DNA of 64,000 nt, taken from NCBI RefSeq assembly GCF_000024125.1, contig NC_013222.1:868001-932000 (forward strand), written 5' to 3'. Shown piece by piece: positions 45,049-54,365 of the stretch; positions within the stretch are counted from its first letter, which is position 1; every line of letters starts with the position of its first letter. The DNA comes from Robiginitalea biformata HTCC2501 (GTDB taxonomy: Bacteria; Bacteroidota; Bacteroidia; Flavobacteriales; Flavobacteriaceae). A program made the position numbers and the translations under genes. Under the pieces are notes generated by a model. It made no database searches, was not told where the DNA came from, and worked only from the letters and a program-made list of their open reading frames with translations.

Positions 45049-45822
45049 TTATTTTTTCTCCTTGAATTTCCGCAGGGTTTCCTGGGTGGTTTCGGACAGG
45101 GCCAGCCGCCCGGTTTCTGCGGCGCGTTCCGGCAGGAGGTCCCCCCAGTGGTCCGTCCCCTCCCAGAGGGCCTTTTTCAGGGCTGTAAGCGCGGCAGGCG
45201 GATAGGAGGCGAGTTGGGAAGCAAAGAATTCGGCTTCCTCGTCCAGGGCCTGGCGCGAATCGAATACGCGCGCATACAAGCCTTTTTCCTGAGCCCAATA
45301 AGCGCTCTTCCACTCTGTGGGGGAGAGGGACAGCTCTGCGAGCCCGGCTGCCCCGGTTTTCCGGGCGACGGCCGGTGCAATCACCAGGGGGGCAATGCCG
45401 ATACTGATTTCCGAGAGGCGTACCGAAGCGCCTTCAAGGGCCAGGGCGTAATCGCAGGCGGCTATCAGCCCCACGCCGCCACCAACCGCCTTGCCGTGGA
45501 CACGGGCCACGATGGGCTTTGGACACCTGCGCATGGCATTGATGACGCGGGCAAAGCCGCTGAAGAATTCGGCCCCGGTTTCCGGGTTGTCTATTTCCAG
45601 GAGTTCGTCAAAGGAAGCGCCGGCACAAAAGGCCCGGTCGCCTTCGGATTGCAGCAGGATTACCGAGATGTCGCCATCCCCGCCCAGGGCATCGATTTCC
45701 CGTTCCAGGCGACTCAACAGGTTGGAGGTGAAGGAGTTGCTGGCAGGATGGCCGAATTCCACGCGGGCCAGTGGGCCTGAGCGCTGGGTGTAAAGACTGC
45801 CTTCTTTGCGGGCTGCGGTCAT
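45049..45822 (-). CDS. Enoyl-CoA hydratase/isomerase family protein
   Basis: A 257-residue crotonase-fold enzyme. The oxyanion-hole segments are GDRAFCAGASFDELL and GKAVGGGVGLIAACDYALA. The second glutamate position typical of hydratases is replaced in the RLSEISIGIAPLVIAP region by a single Glu, so isomerase or another crotonase activity is possible. It is the last gene of a minus-strand unit with the MATE exporter and the GNAT protein, 15 bases after the MATE stop. In Flavobacteria this gene is often annotated as methylglutaconyl- or enoyl-CoA hydratase. The pathway is not evident here. Confidence 0.88.
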   Translation of the reverse strand: MTAARKEGSLYTQRSGPLARVEFGHPASNSFTSNLLSRLEREIDALGGDGDISVILLQSEGDRAFCAGASFDELLEIDNPETGAEFFSGFARVINAMRRCPKPIVARVHGKAVGGGVGLIAACDYALALEGASVRLSEISIGIAPLVIAPAVARKTGAAGLAELSLSPTEWKSAYWAQEKGLYARVFDSRQALDEEAEFFASQLASYPPAALTALKKALWEGTDHWGDLLPERAAETGRLALSETTQETLRKFKEKK

Positions 45823-45837
45823 GGTTTTTACCCAAAT

Positions 45838-47172
45838 TTATGCCTTTTGCAAGAGCGGGCGAAATTTTTGCCGGAACTTCCAGACCAGGGGCGCTCCGCG
45901 GAACAGCATCCACACCGTAAACGCCCCCCAGATACCGTAAAGGCCCCAATCCAGCACTTTTCCGAGATAGAGGGCGGGGACAAAGCCCAGGAAGGTGGCA
46001 AAAAGAAGGACGTTCCTCAAAAACCGCATCTTCCCCATCCCCTTGAATATCCCGTCGAATACAAAGGCGATCCCGTTGATGGGCATTCCGAGGATCAGGA
46101 TGAAGAAGAAGCTGTAGAACGCCTGCAGAACCAGGACGTCCTCCGAGAAGAGCCTGCCGGTGGGGCGGTAGAAGACGGTTGCAGCGACCATCAGGAAAAG
46201 GCAGACCCCCAGGCCGTAGCGGCTGAGTTTTTTGGCCAGGTTCCAGAGGCTGTCGTAGTCCTTTGCACCCAGGAACCGCCCGCCCAGGATTTTCCCCGCA
46301 GAGGAGTACCCGTCTACGAAGAAGGCGGCAAAGAGCCAGAGGTTGATTGCGATGGTATGCGCGCCGATAAACCGATCGCCCAGGGCCGTGGCTTCCCGGA
46401 CGGCCAGTAGGAGCGCCAGGTTCAGGGATAGCGTGCGGATAAACAAATTGAGTACCATCCCGATCAGCCGGCGCATTTCCGGGTGTACGGGAAACTGCAG
46501 TTTCAGGCGGATCGGCGTCCGCCACATGAGCAGCCCCAGTGCCAGGAGGGCCATCACCCCCTGGGCGATCAGGCTGGCCCAGGCAGCCCCCTCCAGGTTC
46601 ATAGCGGGAATCCATCTATCCACGCCGTAGACCAGGGCAAAGTCCAGCAGGATGTTCAGCCCGGCACCGGTAATGGCGATGAGCATGGGCCACCCGGTAT
46701 TTTGCAGGCCCTGGAAAATCCCCATGATCGCGAAGGTGAGTAGTGTCAGCGGAAATCCCCAGACACGGATTTGGAAGTAGGAGATACAGTATTCCAGGAT
46801 CAGGCCCTCGGCGTTCAGCAGCCCGAAAATCTGCGGGCTCAGGGGGAGGGAGACCCCCAGGATCAAAAGACTCAGCGCGAGATTCAGGAAAATAGCCTGG
46901 GCGGGGAGCGTTTTGATGTCGTCCAGCCGGTCGCCGCCCACATACTGGGCCACAATGGCCGATACGGCAGACCGCGTCTGGCCCAAAATCCAGATAAGCA
47001 TCGAAAGGAAGGACCCGACAATCCCCACGGCTGCCAGGGATTCCAGGCCGTTCTCCGGGATGTTGCCCACGATGGCCGTATCCGTGATGCTGAGAACGGG
47101 CTCGGCGATACCGGCGAAGATAGCAGGTATGGCCAGGCGGTTGATGTTTTTCCGGGAGAGGGCTGGATTCAC
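45838..47172 (-). CDS. MATE-family efflux transporter
   Basis: A 444-residue, 12-helix inner-membrane antiporter of the DinF/NorM type. The N-terminal helix motif FAGIAEPVLSITDTAIVGNI and GQTRSAVSAIVAQYVGG are characteristic. A GTG at 47172 is chosen as start: it overlaps the GNAT stop codon (GTGA), giving translational coupling. A TTG ten codons upstream is possible. MATE proteins expel cationic drugs or metabolites with Na+ or H+ gradients. The natural substrate is unknown. Confidence 0.92.
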   Translation of the reverse strand: MNPALSRKNINRLAIPAIFAGIAEPVLSITDTAIVGNIPENGLESLAAVGIVGSFLSMLIWILGQTRSAVSAIVAQYVGGDRLDDIKTLPAQAIFLNLALSLLILGVSLPLSPQIFGLLNAEGLILEYCISYFQIRVWGFPLTLLTFAIMGIFQGLQNTGWPMLIAITGAGLNILLDFALVYGVDRWIPAMNLEGAAWASLIAQGVMALLALGLLMWRTPIRLKLQFPVHPEMRRLIGMVLNLFIRTLSLNLALLLAVREATALGDRFIGAHTIAINLWLFAAFFVDGYSSAGKILGGRFLGAKDYDSLWNLAKKLSRYGLGVCLFLMVAATVFYRPTGRLFSEDVLVLQAFYSFFFILILGMPINGIAFVFDGIFKGMGKMRFLRNVLLFATFLGFVPALYLGKVLDWGLYGIWGAFTVWMLFRGAPLVWKFRQKFRPLLQKA

Positions 47173-47681
47173 ACCTGCGAATTTACGACCCGCTCGTAAC
47201 AATAAAAAGGGTAAGCGCTCTGCCTGGGGAAGTAGACAGCCCCCAGGCGCTGGTAACCCCGCTGCTCGTAGAATCGCTGGTTTCGGTGGTTTCGGCTGAA
47301 GGTGTCCAGGCGGATGGAGCGGGCGCCTTGCCGGAGCGCCAATCCCTCGGCATGGTCCATCAGCTGTTGTGCCAGGCCCTGGCGTTGGTAATCCGGGTGA
47401 ACGCCCAGGCGGTGGATGTAGAGGTTGTCGCGATTCGGGGTAAGCCAGCGTACCGATTTGTATTCTTCATCCATCCGGGAAGATACCACGATGGTCCCCA
47501 CCGGCCCGTGGCCCGCGTCGATCACCCACAGTTCCCCCCGGTCCAGGTCCCGGACAAAGGCTTCCCGCTTCGGGTAGACGTCCGTCCACTGAAAGATGCC
47601 GTTGGCCTGCATGGCGCGGCCGCAGGCCCTGGCCATTTCCATAATTTCGGGGATTTCCTCTACTTTTGCAGGGCGGATCAT
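47169..47681 (-). CDS. GNAT-family N-acetyltransferase
   Basis: A 170-residue acetyl-CoA-dependent acyltransferase. It starts MIRPAKVEEIPEIMEMARAC. The acetyl-CoA-binding motif is HRLGVHPDYQRQGLAQQLMD, followed by the family's later strand RSIRLDTFSRNHRNQRFYEQ. The long upstream frame is the antisense of the Usp-like gene and is not used. It overlaps the MATE gene by four bases. The acceptor molecule is unknown; the pair could be a detoxification unit. Confidence 0.92.
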   Translation of the reverse strand: MIRPAKVEEIPEIMEMARACGRAMQANGIFQWTDVYPKREAFVRDLDRGELWVIDAGHGPVGTIVVSSRMDEEYKSVRWLTPNRDNLYIHRLGVHPDYQRQGLAQQLMDHAEGLALRQGARSIRLDTFSRNHRNQRFYEQRGYQRLGAVYFPRQSAYPFYCYERVVNSQV

Positions 47682-47735
47682 TTCGCAGCCGACATTTTGT
47701 GTAAATTTAGAGGAATTAACTAGATCCAACCACCC

Positions 47736-48533
47736 ATGAAAAAAATCCTGGTCCCTGTAGGAAACCCCGAAAGCGCCCTCGAAACACTGAAATACGCCGT
47801 GAGCTTCGGCGCGGAATTCAAGGCTGAAATCTACGCGATGGAAGTGCTGACAAAGACCAGCCGGGCCGGGGAGTTGTCGAACGTGAAGGAGAAATTCGTC
47901 GAGAGCAGCAAGGAACGCCTTCGCGAACTGATCGGCCAGATCGATACGGGGGGTGTGGACGTTAAAGTGGCCACCTATCAGGGCGACCTGGTAGACGGCT
48001 TGAATAACCTCACAGCAGAACTGGATATCGACCTGATCCTGGTAGCCCCCCGGAGTGTGGAAATTGACGAGGAGCTCTACCTGGGGAATACCACCGGGCG
48101 AATCATCAAGCGCACCAACATCCCCACGCTGATTGTGCCGAAAGGCTGCTCCTTCAAGCCCTACAAAACCATCCTGACCGCATTCCGGTCCGGGATCCTC
48201 AAAAGGAAGCGGGTCCTCAAACCCCTGGTCGCCATTCAGGAGAAGTTTGGGGCCACGGTGAACCTGCTGATGGTCAAGACCCCGAATTATACGGACGACG
48301 ACCTGAAGATCAATACCGCCCTGATGGACATCGCCTCCCAGGTGACCATGACCGAACATGCAAACACGTATCTGGGCGTACTGGAGCACCTGCAGAGCCA
48401 GCAACCGGACCTGCTGACGGTATTCAGAAGGAAGCGGGGCTTTTTCAATGCGCTCTGGGAGAAGAACACGATCCAAAAATCCGAGTTTTCGGCACGGATT
48501 CCCGTGTTGGTGCTTAGTGTGAAGAAGGATTGA
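47736..48533 (+). CDS. Universal-stress-protein-like protein
   Basis: A 265-residue cytoplasmic protein. The first half (MKKILVPVGNPESALETLKY, and DLILVAPRS near 88-96) has the alpha/beta UspA fold. The second half (from about 145, KPYKTILTAFRSG) looks like a degenerate second Usp domain lacking the ATP-binding glycine motif. Tandem Usp proteins act in stress survival, but no specific role can be assigned. It is divergent from the GNAT gene across 54 bases. Confidence 0.8.
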   Translation: MKKILVPVGNPESALETLKYAVSFGAEFKAEIYAMEVLTKTSRAGELSNVKEKFVESSKERLRELIGQIDTGGVDVKVATYQGDLVDGLNNLTAELDIDLILVAPRSVEIDEELYLGNTTGRIIKRTNIPTLIVPKGCSFKPYKTILTAFRSGILKRKRVLKPLVAIQEKFGATVNLLMVKTPNYTDDDLKINTALMDIASQVTMTEHANTYLGVLEHLQSQQPDLLTVFRRKRGFFNALWEKNTIQKSEFSARIPVLVLSVKKD

Positions 48534-48562
48534 GGGGGCAACATAAGCCAAATGACTTCTCC

Positions 48563-48991
48563 ATGCGAAAAATCCTGGTATGCACCCTGTTATTTTTCTA
48601 TTACCCGAGCTTTTCCCAAACCCTGACCGATGAATCCGACAAGGAGGAGCTGACCTATGTGCTTTCGAATATTCAGCGTACTGTAGAGGGTCATAAATCG
48701 ATTTTTGACGGAGCTTTTTATTTTCGGGTCTATCAAATCTGGGATTCCCGTGGGACGCCAGAAGGGACTTTCCCAGGATCCGAGGAAGCCTATTCTGCCT
48801 ATTATATTGCAGTGAGCCCGGATGGAGACTATTACGTTGGGGCTGAGCTTTTCAAGGTAGGGGGGCTCATTGCTCCGGAATGGTTGGGGATTGAACCCCA
48901 GCAGTATCCGGAAGTAAAGATCCGATTCCGGCATGGACCCCATAATCAGCGTAAGGTGGTGGAGTATGTTCTCCGGCCAGAGATCCGTTGA
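48563..48991 (+). CDS. Small secreted protein of unknown function
   Basis: A 142-residue protein with a clear signal peptide (MRKILVCTLLFFYYPSFSQ). The mature part is rich in aromatic residues (AYYIAVSPDGDYYVGAELF) and probably beta-structured. It is not recognised as any named family. A TTG eleven codons upstream overlaps the previous stop but lacks the signal sequence at its start, so the ATG at 48563 is preferred. It follows the Usp-like gene after 29 bases and is followed by a hairpin-rich gap. Confidence 0.65.
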   Translation: MRKILVCTLLFFYYPSFSQTLTDESDKEELTYVLSNIQRTVEGHKSIFDGAFYFRVYQIWDSRGTPEGTFPGSEEAYSAYYIAVSPDGDYYVGAELFKVGGLIAPEWLGIEPQQYPEVKIRFRHGPHNQRKVVEYVLRPEIR

Positions 48992-49246
<255 letters not shown>

Positions 49247-49259
49247 GTGAACTAGACGG

Positions 49260-49288
49260 CAAAAATACGCATTTTATACAATTCTCAA
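49260..49288 (-). promoter_or_regulatory. Promoter of the tRNA-Ala gene
   Basis: On the minus strand TTG (49288-49286), an 18-base spacer and TATTTTTG (49267-49260) match the Bacteroidota consensus. The tRNA begins 14 bases later. Confidence 0.75.
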
Positions 49289-49375
49289 AAATGTTCCTGA
49301 TTTTTCTGATAGGAATTCCGGGGGCGGATTCTGCTTGTTATCTTGTGGTTTTCACGAATAAAACCAAAGAGACCC

Positions 49376-50086
49376 ATGGATCAATTAAAGGATAAGGTAG
49401 CCTACATTACAGGAGGCTCAAAAGGAATCGGATACGGGATTGCCCAATCGCTGCTCGCGGCGGGCATGCGCGTGGCAATCAGCGGTCGGGATAAAAAGCG
49501 GATTGAGGAGGCGGCTGCGTCCCTGGACCGGGAGCGGGTCATCCCGATTGTGTCGGATGTTACCCGTCTGGAAGATGAAGAGGAGGCCGTCAAGACAATT
49601 TTGTACCGTTGGGGCCAGGTAGACGCCGTGATTGCAAACGCTGGCCTTGGTCACTTTGCGCCCGTGGACGAACTTTCCCCGGACCATTGGAAACAGATGA
49701 TCGACACGAATCTGACCGGCGTTTTCCACACGCTGAAAGCTGCTTTGCCGGCCCTGAAGGAATCCCGGGGGTACTACATTACTGTGGCAAGCCTGGCCGG
49801 GACAAATTTTTTCGCCTCCGGGGCGGGTTATAACGCCACCAAATTCGGGGTGGTGGGTTTTACGCAGGCGGCCATGCTGGACCTGCGCCCCTTTGACATC
49901 AAGGTGTCGACAATCATGCCCGGCTCCGTGGCCACGCATTTCAACAACAATGAGCCCTCGGAAAAGGACGCCTGGAAGATCCAGCCGGAAGACCTGGGCG
50001 AACTGGTACTGGACCTGCTGAAAATGCACCCGCGGACGCTGCCGAGCAAGATCGAGGTCCGGCCTTCGCGCCCGGATAATAAGTGA
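49376..50086 (+). CDS. Short-chain dehydrogenase/reductase
   Basis: A 236-residue classical SDR. The cofactor loop TGGSKGIG is at 12-19, NAG at 88-90, the catalytic serine at 139 and the YxxxK motif YNATK at 152-156. Substrate is unknown. The ATG at 49376 is chosen over an in-frame start 33 bases upstream because it fits the compact SDR N-terminus. It converges with addB, whose stop lies three bases beyond its own. Confidence 0.9.
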   Translation: MDQLKDKVAYITGGSKGIGYGIAQSLLAAGMRVAISGRDKKRIEEAAASLDRERVIPIVSDVTRLEDEEEAVKTILYRWGQVDAVIANAGLGHFAPVDELSPDHWKQMIDTNLTGVFHTLKAALPALKESRGYYITVASLAGTNFFASGAGYNATKFGVVGFTQAAMLDLRPFDIKVSTIMPGSVATHFNNNEPSEKDAWKIQPEDLGELVLDLLKMHPRTLPSKIEVRPSRPDNK

Positions 50087-50089
50087 TCC

Positions 50090-52825
50090 CTACGCGGGGC
50101 GGGCTTCAAACGGGACTGCGGGGTTGAACACTTCCAGCAGGAGCTCGTGGAGGACCTCCCGGAATGCAGTAAGCGTATCCGCATGGATTTGCTCTTCCGT
50201 CTGCCGGGGGGCGGTGCGTACCCCGAACCACTGGTAGCCGGCCCCGAGGTTTTTAAAGGATACCACCCCTGCTTTTTCAGGCAGGGTCCCGGAATCGCCG
50301 GCATAGAGCAGGGCGTAACACAGTACCTGGAAGGCCTTGGCCCGGTCCGGTTCCGTCCGGAGCGATTCCCATTCGGAAACCCGCAGCTCGGCCGGGGTTA
50401 CCTTCCCGGTCTTGTAATCGACAATCCGTACCTGCCCGTCCACCTCCTCAATCCGGTCGACGGTGCCTTTGAGGGTTACCGGATGCTGCAGGCCCGGGAC
50501 TGCGAGTTCCTGCCGGAATTTCTTTTCCACCCCGAGGATCCGGATACGGTGCTTTTCCGCCCGGGTCACCTCACTGCCGAGGAAGTGATCCAGGTGCTGC
50601 CGGAGGACCTGCAGGGCAATTAGGTTTTTGCCCCGGGCTTTTCCATCGCGCAAATAGTTTTTTCGAAATGCCCGCTCGATGGCGCTGTCGGATCGGTTCC
50701 GGAGTTCCGCCAGGTTATCCCTGTTCAGGAAGGCGCCTTCCAGGGGCCTGTAGAGTTCTTCCAGAGCATCGTGCAGTACGGTGCCGAAGGTGTTTGCAGC
50801 TACGGTTTCCTCCAGTTCCTCCGTTTCGTCCAGGCCCAACACATTGCGCTGGTAAAACAGCAGGGGATCGGCGATGAAACGGCTCAGGGAAGTAGGGGAA
50901 AACCCGCTGGAGGCCATTTCCTGCAAGCGTTCAAGAAGTTCCGGCCCCTTATGGATCCGCAATTCGCCCGGCCGTTCGGCCCCGGTTTCCGGTACGGCGA
51001 AGGCCAATTCCGTCTGGGGCCCCAGGACGGGGTCGGTGCGCAGCTGGTTGATAAACCGGCTGGGCTCGCCCCCTTCGATGACTTCCGGTTCCGTATTGTA
51101 GCAGATCACCACGCGGCGTGCCCGCTGGAGCAGCCGGTAAAAGTGGTAGGTGTAGACGGCGTCCTTTTCCTTATACGTGGGCATCCCGAATTCCCGCTTG
51201 ACGTCGAAGGGGATGAAGGAGGCATTCGATTTGCCTGAAGGCAGGATGCCTTCGTTTACGGATGTGATAATCACCGTGTCAAAGTCCAGGTTCCGGCTTT
51301 CGAGCATTCCCATTACCTGGAGGCCGCTGAGGGGCTGCCCCTCAAAATCCACCTTTTCATCGGCCAGTAGTTGCCGGTAGAGCAATTGGAGGGATTTCAG
51401 GTCGCTGACAAACGGGTAGGCCCCTGTAAGTTGGATCAGCTGGTTGAAAAGCTGGTTAAAATGGAACAGGTATTCGAGTTGTAACGGGTCCCCGGCTTTC
51501 TGGTACACGGGTTTCAGGGCCCGGGTGATGTCTTCCAGGTTTTTTGCATGGTCGCTTGGGGGTGCACCCGGCGGAGGGAGCAGCAATTCCCGGACGGTTA
51601 CAGGCAGCCCCATGGCTTCCAGGGCGTCGGAATCTGCGTAATACAGGTTTTCGCGAATCAGATACATCCGGCCCCGGGTCGGTTCGAAATCCAGGGACCT
51701 GAACCAGGACTGCAGGTAGGGGTGTGCGATCAGCACGAGCAACTGCGGCACCCGCCAACCCTCTGCGGTCTTGCGGATGCGCATCTCCAGGAGCAAGTCG
51801 AATAGCTGTGCCATCGGGCTGTGCCGGATGGGATAGCTCATCGTAATGTTTACCGCGGGGATTTCTGCGGGGAGGGCGTGCAGCACCGGCGTCAGCAGGG
51901 CCTCATCCCCCAGCACCAGGGCCGTATTTTCAATACCCTCCGGGTCTTCGGCATATAATTCCCCCAGCAGCGAGCCGCAGTATTTGGCCTGGGCAACGGA
52001 TTTGGGGATGCCCACCATCCGGATATTGCGCGGGCTGGCGAAATGATTTTGGATGCCCGCGAGACCCGTCCTGAGGGAAGGCCAATCCCGCAGGTGTTTG
52101 CGCATAAAATGCCCGGCATCGTGGACGGGGTTGTCGATGTAGTGGGGATCCGCGTCCCAGTAGATTCGGGATCCCGGTTTTTCCAGCAACTGCTGAATGA
52201 TTCGGTCTTCCGCCGTATTCAGCGCATTGAAACCGATAAAGATATAACGTACGTCCCCCCGGGCTGCCGCATAGGAGGCTAATTGGGAAGCGGCGGCGCG
52301 ATAGGCCATCCCCTGGTAGGCAAGGCCTTCCCCGGCGAGGTTTGTCCGGAACCGCGAATAGATCGGCGCCAGGTTCTTCCAAAAGGCGATTTGACGGTCC
52401 ATCATGGGGGTGCTGCTGCCATCCGGGGTCCAGTTGCGGATTTCGTTCAGGGCGGCCAGGGTTTCGAATAACCGGTCCGTGTCTACCAGGTAGCGGTCGG
52501 CCTCGTTAAAATCCTGCAGGAGGGTGGGCCCCCACTTGGTAAAATCGGCAAAGGATTCCTGTTGAATGCCTTCCTGGTCCAGGCAGGCTTCGTAAAGCCG
52601 GAACAGCAGGTGGAGCGTGCCGGCATACCGCAAACCGGAAATCTCCGCGACAAAGTCCTCAATACTCCAGATGTGAGGCGACAGGAAGGTACTGGTTGCC
52701 CGCTGGGCCATGCGGTTCTTTAGAAAAAAGCCGGCCCGCTTGCTCGGCAGGACAAAAACAAACGAGGACGGGTCCGATTGCCATTCGGGCAGGTCGTCCA
52801 GTACGGAATCCAGGAAAGACTGCAT
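50090..52825 (-). CDS. addB: AddB-like subunit with C-terminal PD-(D/E)XK nuclease
   Basis: A 911-residue protein with a degenerate helicase-like N-terminal region (FVFVLPSKRAGFFLKNRMAQ at the start) and a C-terminal RecB-like nuclease with VRIVDYKTGKV. It should pair with the UvrD-type helicase-nuclease at 55562-58681 to process double-strand breaks. The four cysteines that hold the Fe-S cluster in Firmicute AddB are not apparent: the place where CPF-type text is expected reads SRFIADPLLFYQRNVLGL, with no clustered cysteines after the nuclease motif. The partner gene is not adjacent, as ompA and kbl lie between. Confidence 0.85.
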   Translation of the reverse strand: MQSFLDSVLDDLPEWQSDPSSFVFVLPSKRAGFFLKNRMAQRATSTFLSPHIWSIEDFVAEISGLRYAGTLHLLFRLYEACLDQEGIQQESFADFTKWGPTLLQDFNEADRYLVDTDRLFETLAALNEIRNWTPDGSSTPMMDRQIAFWKNLAPIYSRFRTNLAGEGLAYQGMAYRAAASQLASYAAARGDVRYIFIGFNALNTAEDRIIQQLLEKPGSRIYWDADPHYIDNPVHDAGHFMRKHLRDWPSLRTGLAGIQNHFASPRNIRMVGIPKSVAQAKYCGSLLGELYAEDPEGIENTALVLGDEALLTPVLHALPAEIPAVNITMSYPIRHSPMAQLFDLLLEMRIRKTAEGWRVPQLLVLIAHPYLQSWFRSLDFEPTRGRMYLIRENLYYADSDALEAMGLPVTVRELLLPPPGAPPSDHAKNLEDITRALKPVYQKAGDPLQLEYLFHFNQLFNQLIQLTGAYPFVSDLKSLQLLYRQLLADEKVDFEGQPLSGLQVMGMLESRNLDFDTVIITSVNEGILPSGKSNASFIPFDVKREFGMPTYKEKDAVYTYHFYRLLQRARRVVICYNTEPEVIEGGEPSRFINQLRTDPVLGPQTELAFAVPETGAERPGELRIHKGPELLERLQEMASSGFSPTSLSRFIADPLLFYQRNVLGLDETEELEETVAANTFGTVLHDALEELYRPLEGAFLNRDNLAELRNRSDSAIERAFRKNYLRDGKARGKNLIALQVLRQHLDHFLGSEVTRAEKHRIRILGVEKKFRQELAVPGLQHPVTLKGTVDRIEEVDGQVRIVDYKTGKVTPAELRVSEWESLRTEPDRAKAFQVLCYALLYAGDSGTLPEKAGVVSFKNLGAGYQWFGVRTAPRQTEEQIHADTLTAFREVLHELLLEVFNPAVPFEARPA

Positions 52826-52830
52826 GTACT

Positions 52831-52867
52831 AAAAATAGAAAAGCCCCGGCATTTCTGCCAGGGCTTT
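52831..52867 (-). terminator. Intrinsic terminator after ompA
   Basis: AAAGCCC (52840-52846) with GGGCTTT (52861-52867) and an inner GGCA/TGCC stem form a hairpin. On the minus strand it is followed by TTCTATTTTTAG. It separates ompA from addB. Confidence 0.8.
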
Positions 52868-52891
52868 CCCAAGATTATCGGTTATATAAAC

Positions 52892-54259
52892 TTACTCCTT
52901 GATGAGGTTGATCTCAACCCGACGGTTCTGCGTACGACCGGCACGGGTGTTGTTGGTGGCGATCGGGCGCTCTTCACCGTAACCTACAGCTTCCAGGCGA
53001 GAGGCATCGATGCCTTCGTTGATCAGGAAGTCGCGTACAGAGTTGGCGCGCTCTTCGGAGAGTTTCTGGTTCAGTGAGTTGCTGCCCACGCTGTCGGTGT
53101 GACCTTCAACGGTGAAGCGGCTGTTCGGGTACTGATCCAGGATCCGGATAATGTCTACGAATACGCGGGTGGACTCGGGCTTCAGAGAAGCTTTTCCGGT
53201 GTCGAAGAGGATCGTACGGGCGTACTCGTTAAGCTGGGCCTGTACTTCTTCAGTTACTTCCGGGCAGCCGTTGTTGGCTACAGTTCCGGCAGTATCCGGG
53301 CACTCGTCGTCTTTGTCGAGGACACCGTCGCCGTCAGTATCCGGCCAGGGGCATCCGTTGTTTTCAGCAGGACCTGCTTCAGAAGGACACTCATCGTCCT
53401 TGTCGGCAACGCCGTCTCCGTCAGCATCGGGGCATCCGGAAAGAGCCGGCAGACCAGCTTCGTTCGGGCAGGCATCGTCCTTGTCGGCAACACCGTCTCC
53501 GTCAGCATCGGGGCATCCGTTCATCTCCATGGATCCGGCCTCGTTCGGGCAGGCATCCTTGGCATCTTCGATTCCGTCTCCGTCAGAATCCGGGCAACCG
53601 TTAAAGGCTTCCAGTCCGGCAACTTCGGGGCAGGCATCGTCTTTGTCGTAGATACCGTCACCGTCCGTGTCGGTTCCGCCAAAGCGAATAGAGACACCGG
53701 CCAGGTGCTGGAAGTGCTTCACGCCGTAATCTTCGAAGGCGTGCTTGTATTGTGTTTGGAGGGTCAGACCGATAAAGTCGGTAAACCAGTAGTTCACACC
53801 GATACCTCCATTAACCGTACCGGCTCCGATTTCGTCAACCCAGGTGTAACCACCACCTACTTCAACGAAAGGATCGATCTTGGTATTTTTCAGAATATTG
53901 TACTTGATGGTACCATCTACAGCATAGTGCGAAAGATCGTCGGCAGAAACATCCCCGAGCTTGGAGATGCGGTTCAGCGATCCACGGACACCTACTGCAA
54001 ATCCATCACCGATATATTTCGATACATGAACATAAGAGATGGAAGGCAGGATGTTCCAGTGGTCGTTCGCGTTGAAGTACTCACTGAAAAGGGATCCCGT
54101 CGGGTAAGCGGCATCTGAATCGTTGGTGGGGTAAACGTCAATGGCGTTCACACCGAAGCTTATTTGCCAGGGATTATTCTCATCCTGTGCTTGTATGTTG
54201 TTAAACCCTAAAACGAGTAGGCCAACAACCAATAATCTGCTAAGCTGTTTCATGTTCAA
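52892..54259 (-). CDS. OmpA-family outer-membrane protein with thrombospondin type 3 repeats
   Basis: A 455-residue protein with a signal peptide (cleavage near NIQAQ), an eight-strand OmpA-like beta barrel (about 25-205) and five calcium-binding repeats of the form xDGDGxxDxxDxCP (about 210-335). The C-terminal OmpA domain (about 345-455) has [20 protein letters not shown] and ends in [13 protein letters not shown], which binds peptidoglycan. It anchors the outer membrane to the cell wall. A perfect consensus promoter and a terminator show it is transcribed alone, probably strongly. Confidence 0.95.
   Translation of the reverse strand: MNMKQLSRLLVVGLLVLGFNNIQAQDENNPWQISFGVNAIDVYPTNDSDAAYPTGSLFSEYFNANDHWNILPSISYVHVSKYIGDGFAVGVRGSLNRISKLGDVSADDLSHYAVDGTIKYNILKNTKIDPFVEVGGGYTWVDEIGAGTVNGGIGVNYWFTDFIGLTLQTQYKHAFEDYGVKHFQHLAGVSIRFGGTDTDGDGIYDKDDACPEVAGLEAFNGCPDSDGDGIEDAKDACPNEAGSMEMNGCPDADGDGVADKDDACPNEAGLPALSGCPDADGDGVADKDDECPSEAGPAENNGCPWPDTDGDGVLDKDDECPDTAGTVANNGCPEVTEEVQAQLNEYARTILFDTGKASLKPESTRVFVDIIRILDQYPNSRFTVEGHTDSVGSNSLNQKLSEERANSVRDFLINEGIDASRLEAVGYGEERPIATNNTRAGRTQNRRVEINLIKE
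53280..53660 (-). repeat. Tandem 81-bp repeats coding thrombospondin type 3 units
   Basis: Near-identical DNA units recur with an 81-bp period in the two central copies, whose corresponding bases start at 53392 and 53473. Diverged copies lie on both sides. They encode the acidic calcium-binding repeats of the OmpA-family protein and could change in number by recombination. Confidence 0.75.
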
Positions 54260-54287
54260 ATTTTTAAGTTTAAGTGTTTATTAGAGG

Positions 54288-54317
54288 CAAATGTAAGTTG
54301 TTAAAGTTTATTAACAA
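54288..54317 (-). promoter_or_regulatory. Consensus promoter of the ompA gene
   Basis: On the minus strand TTG (54317-54315), a 19-base spacer and TACATTTG (54295-54288) match the Bacteroidota consensus exactly. The start codon lies about 28 bases beyond the box. Confidence 0.85.
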
Positions 54318-54365
54318 AATCATATTCCCATTTTTTTCGTCCCAAATCGCCTGTCTTTACAGGGT

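Noticed and set aside
54350..54363. Terminator for kbl (CCTGT-CTTT-ACAGG)
   Set aside because: Short five-base-pair stem with no T-run on the minus strand; too weak to annotate.
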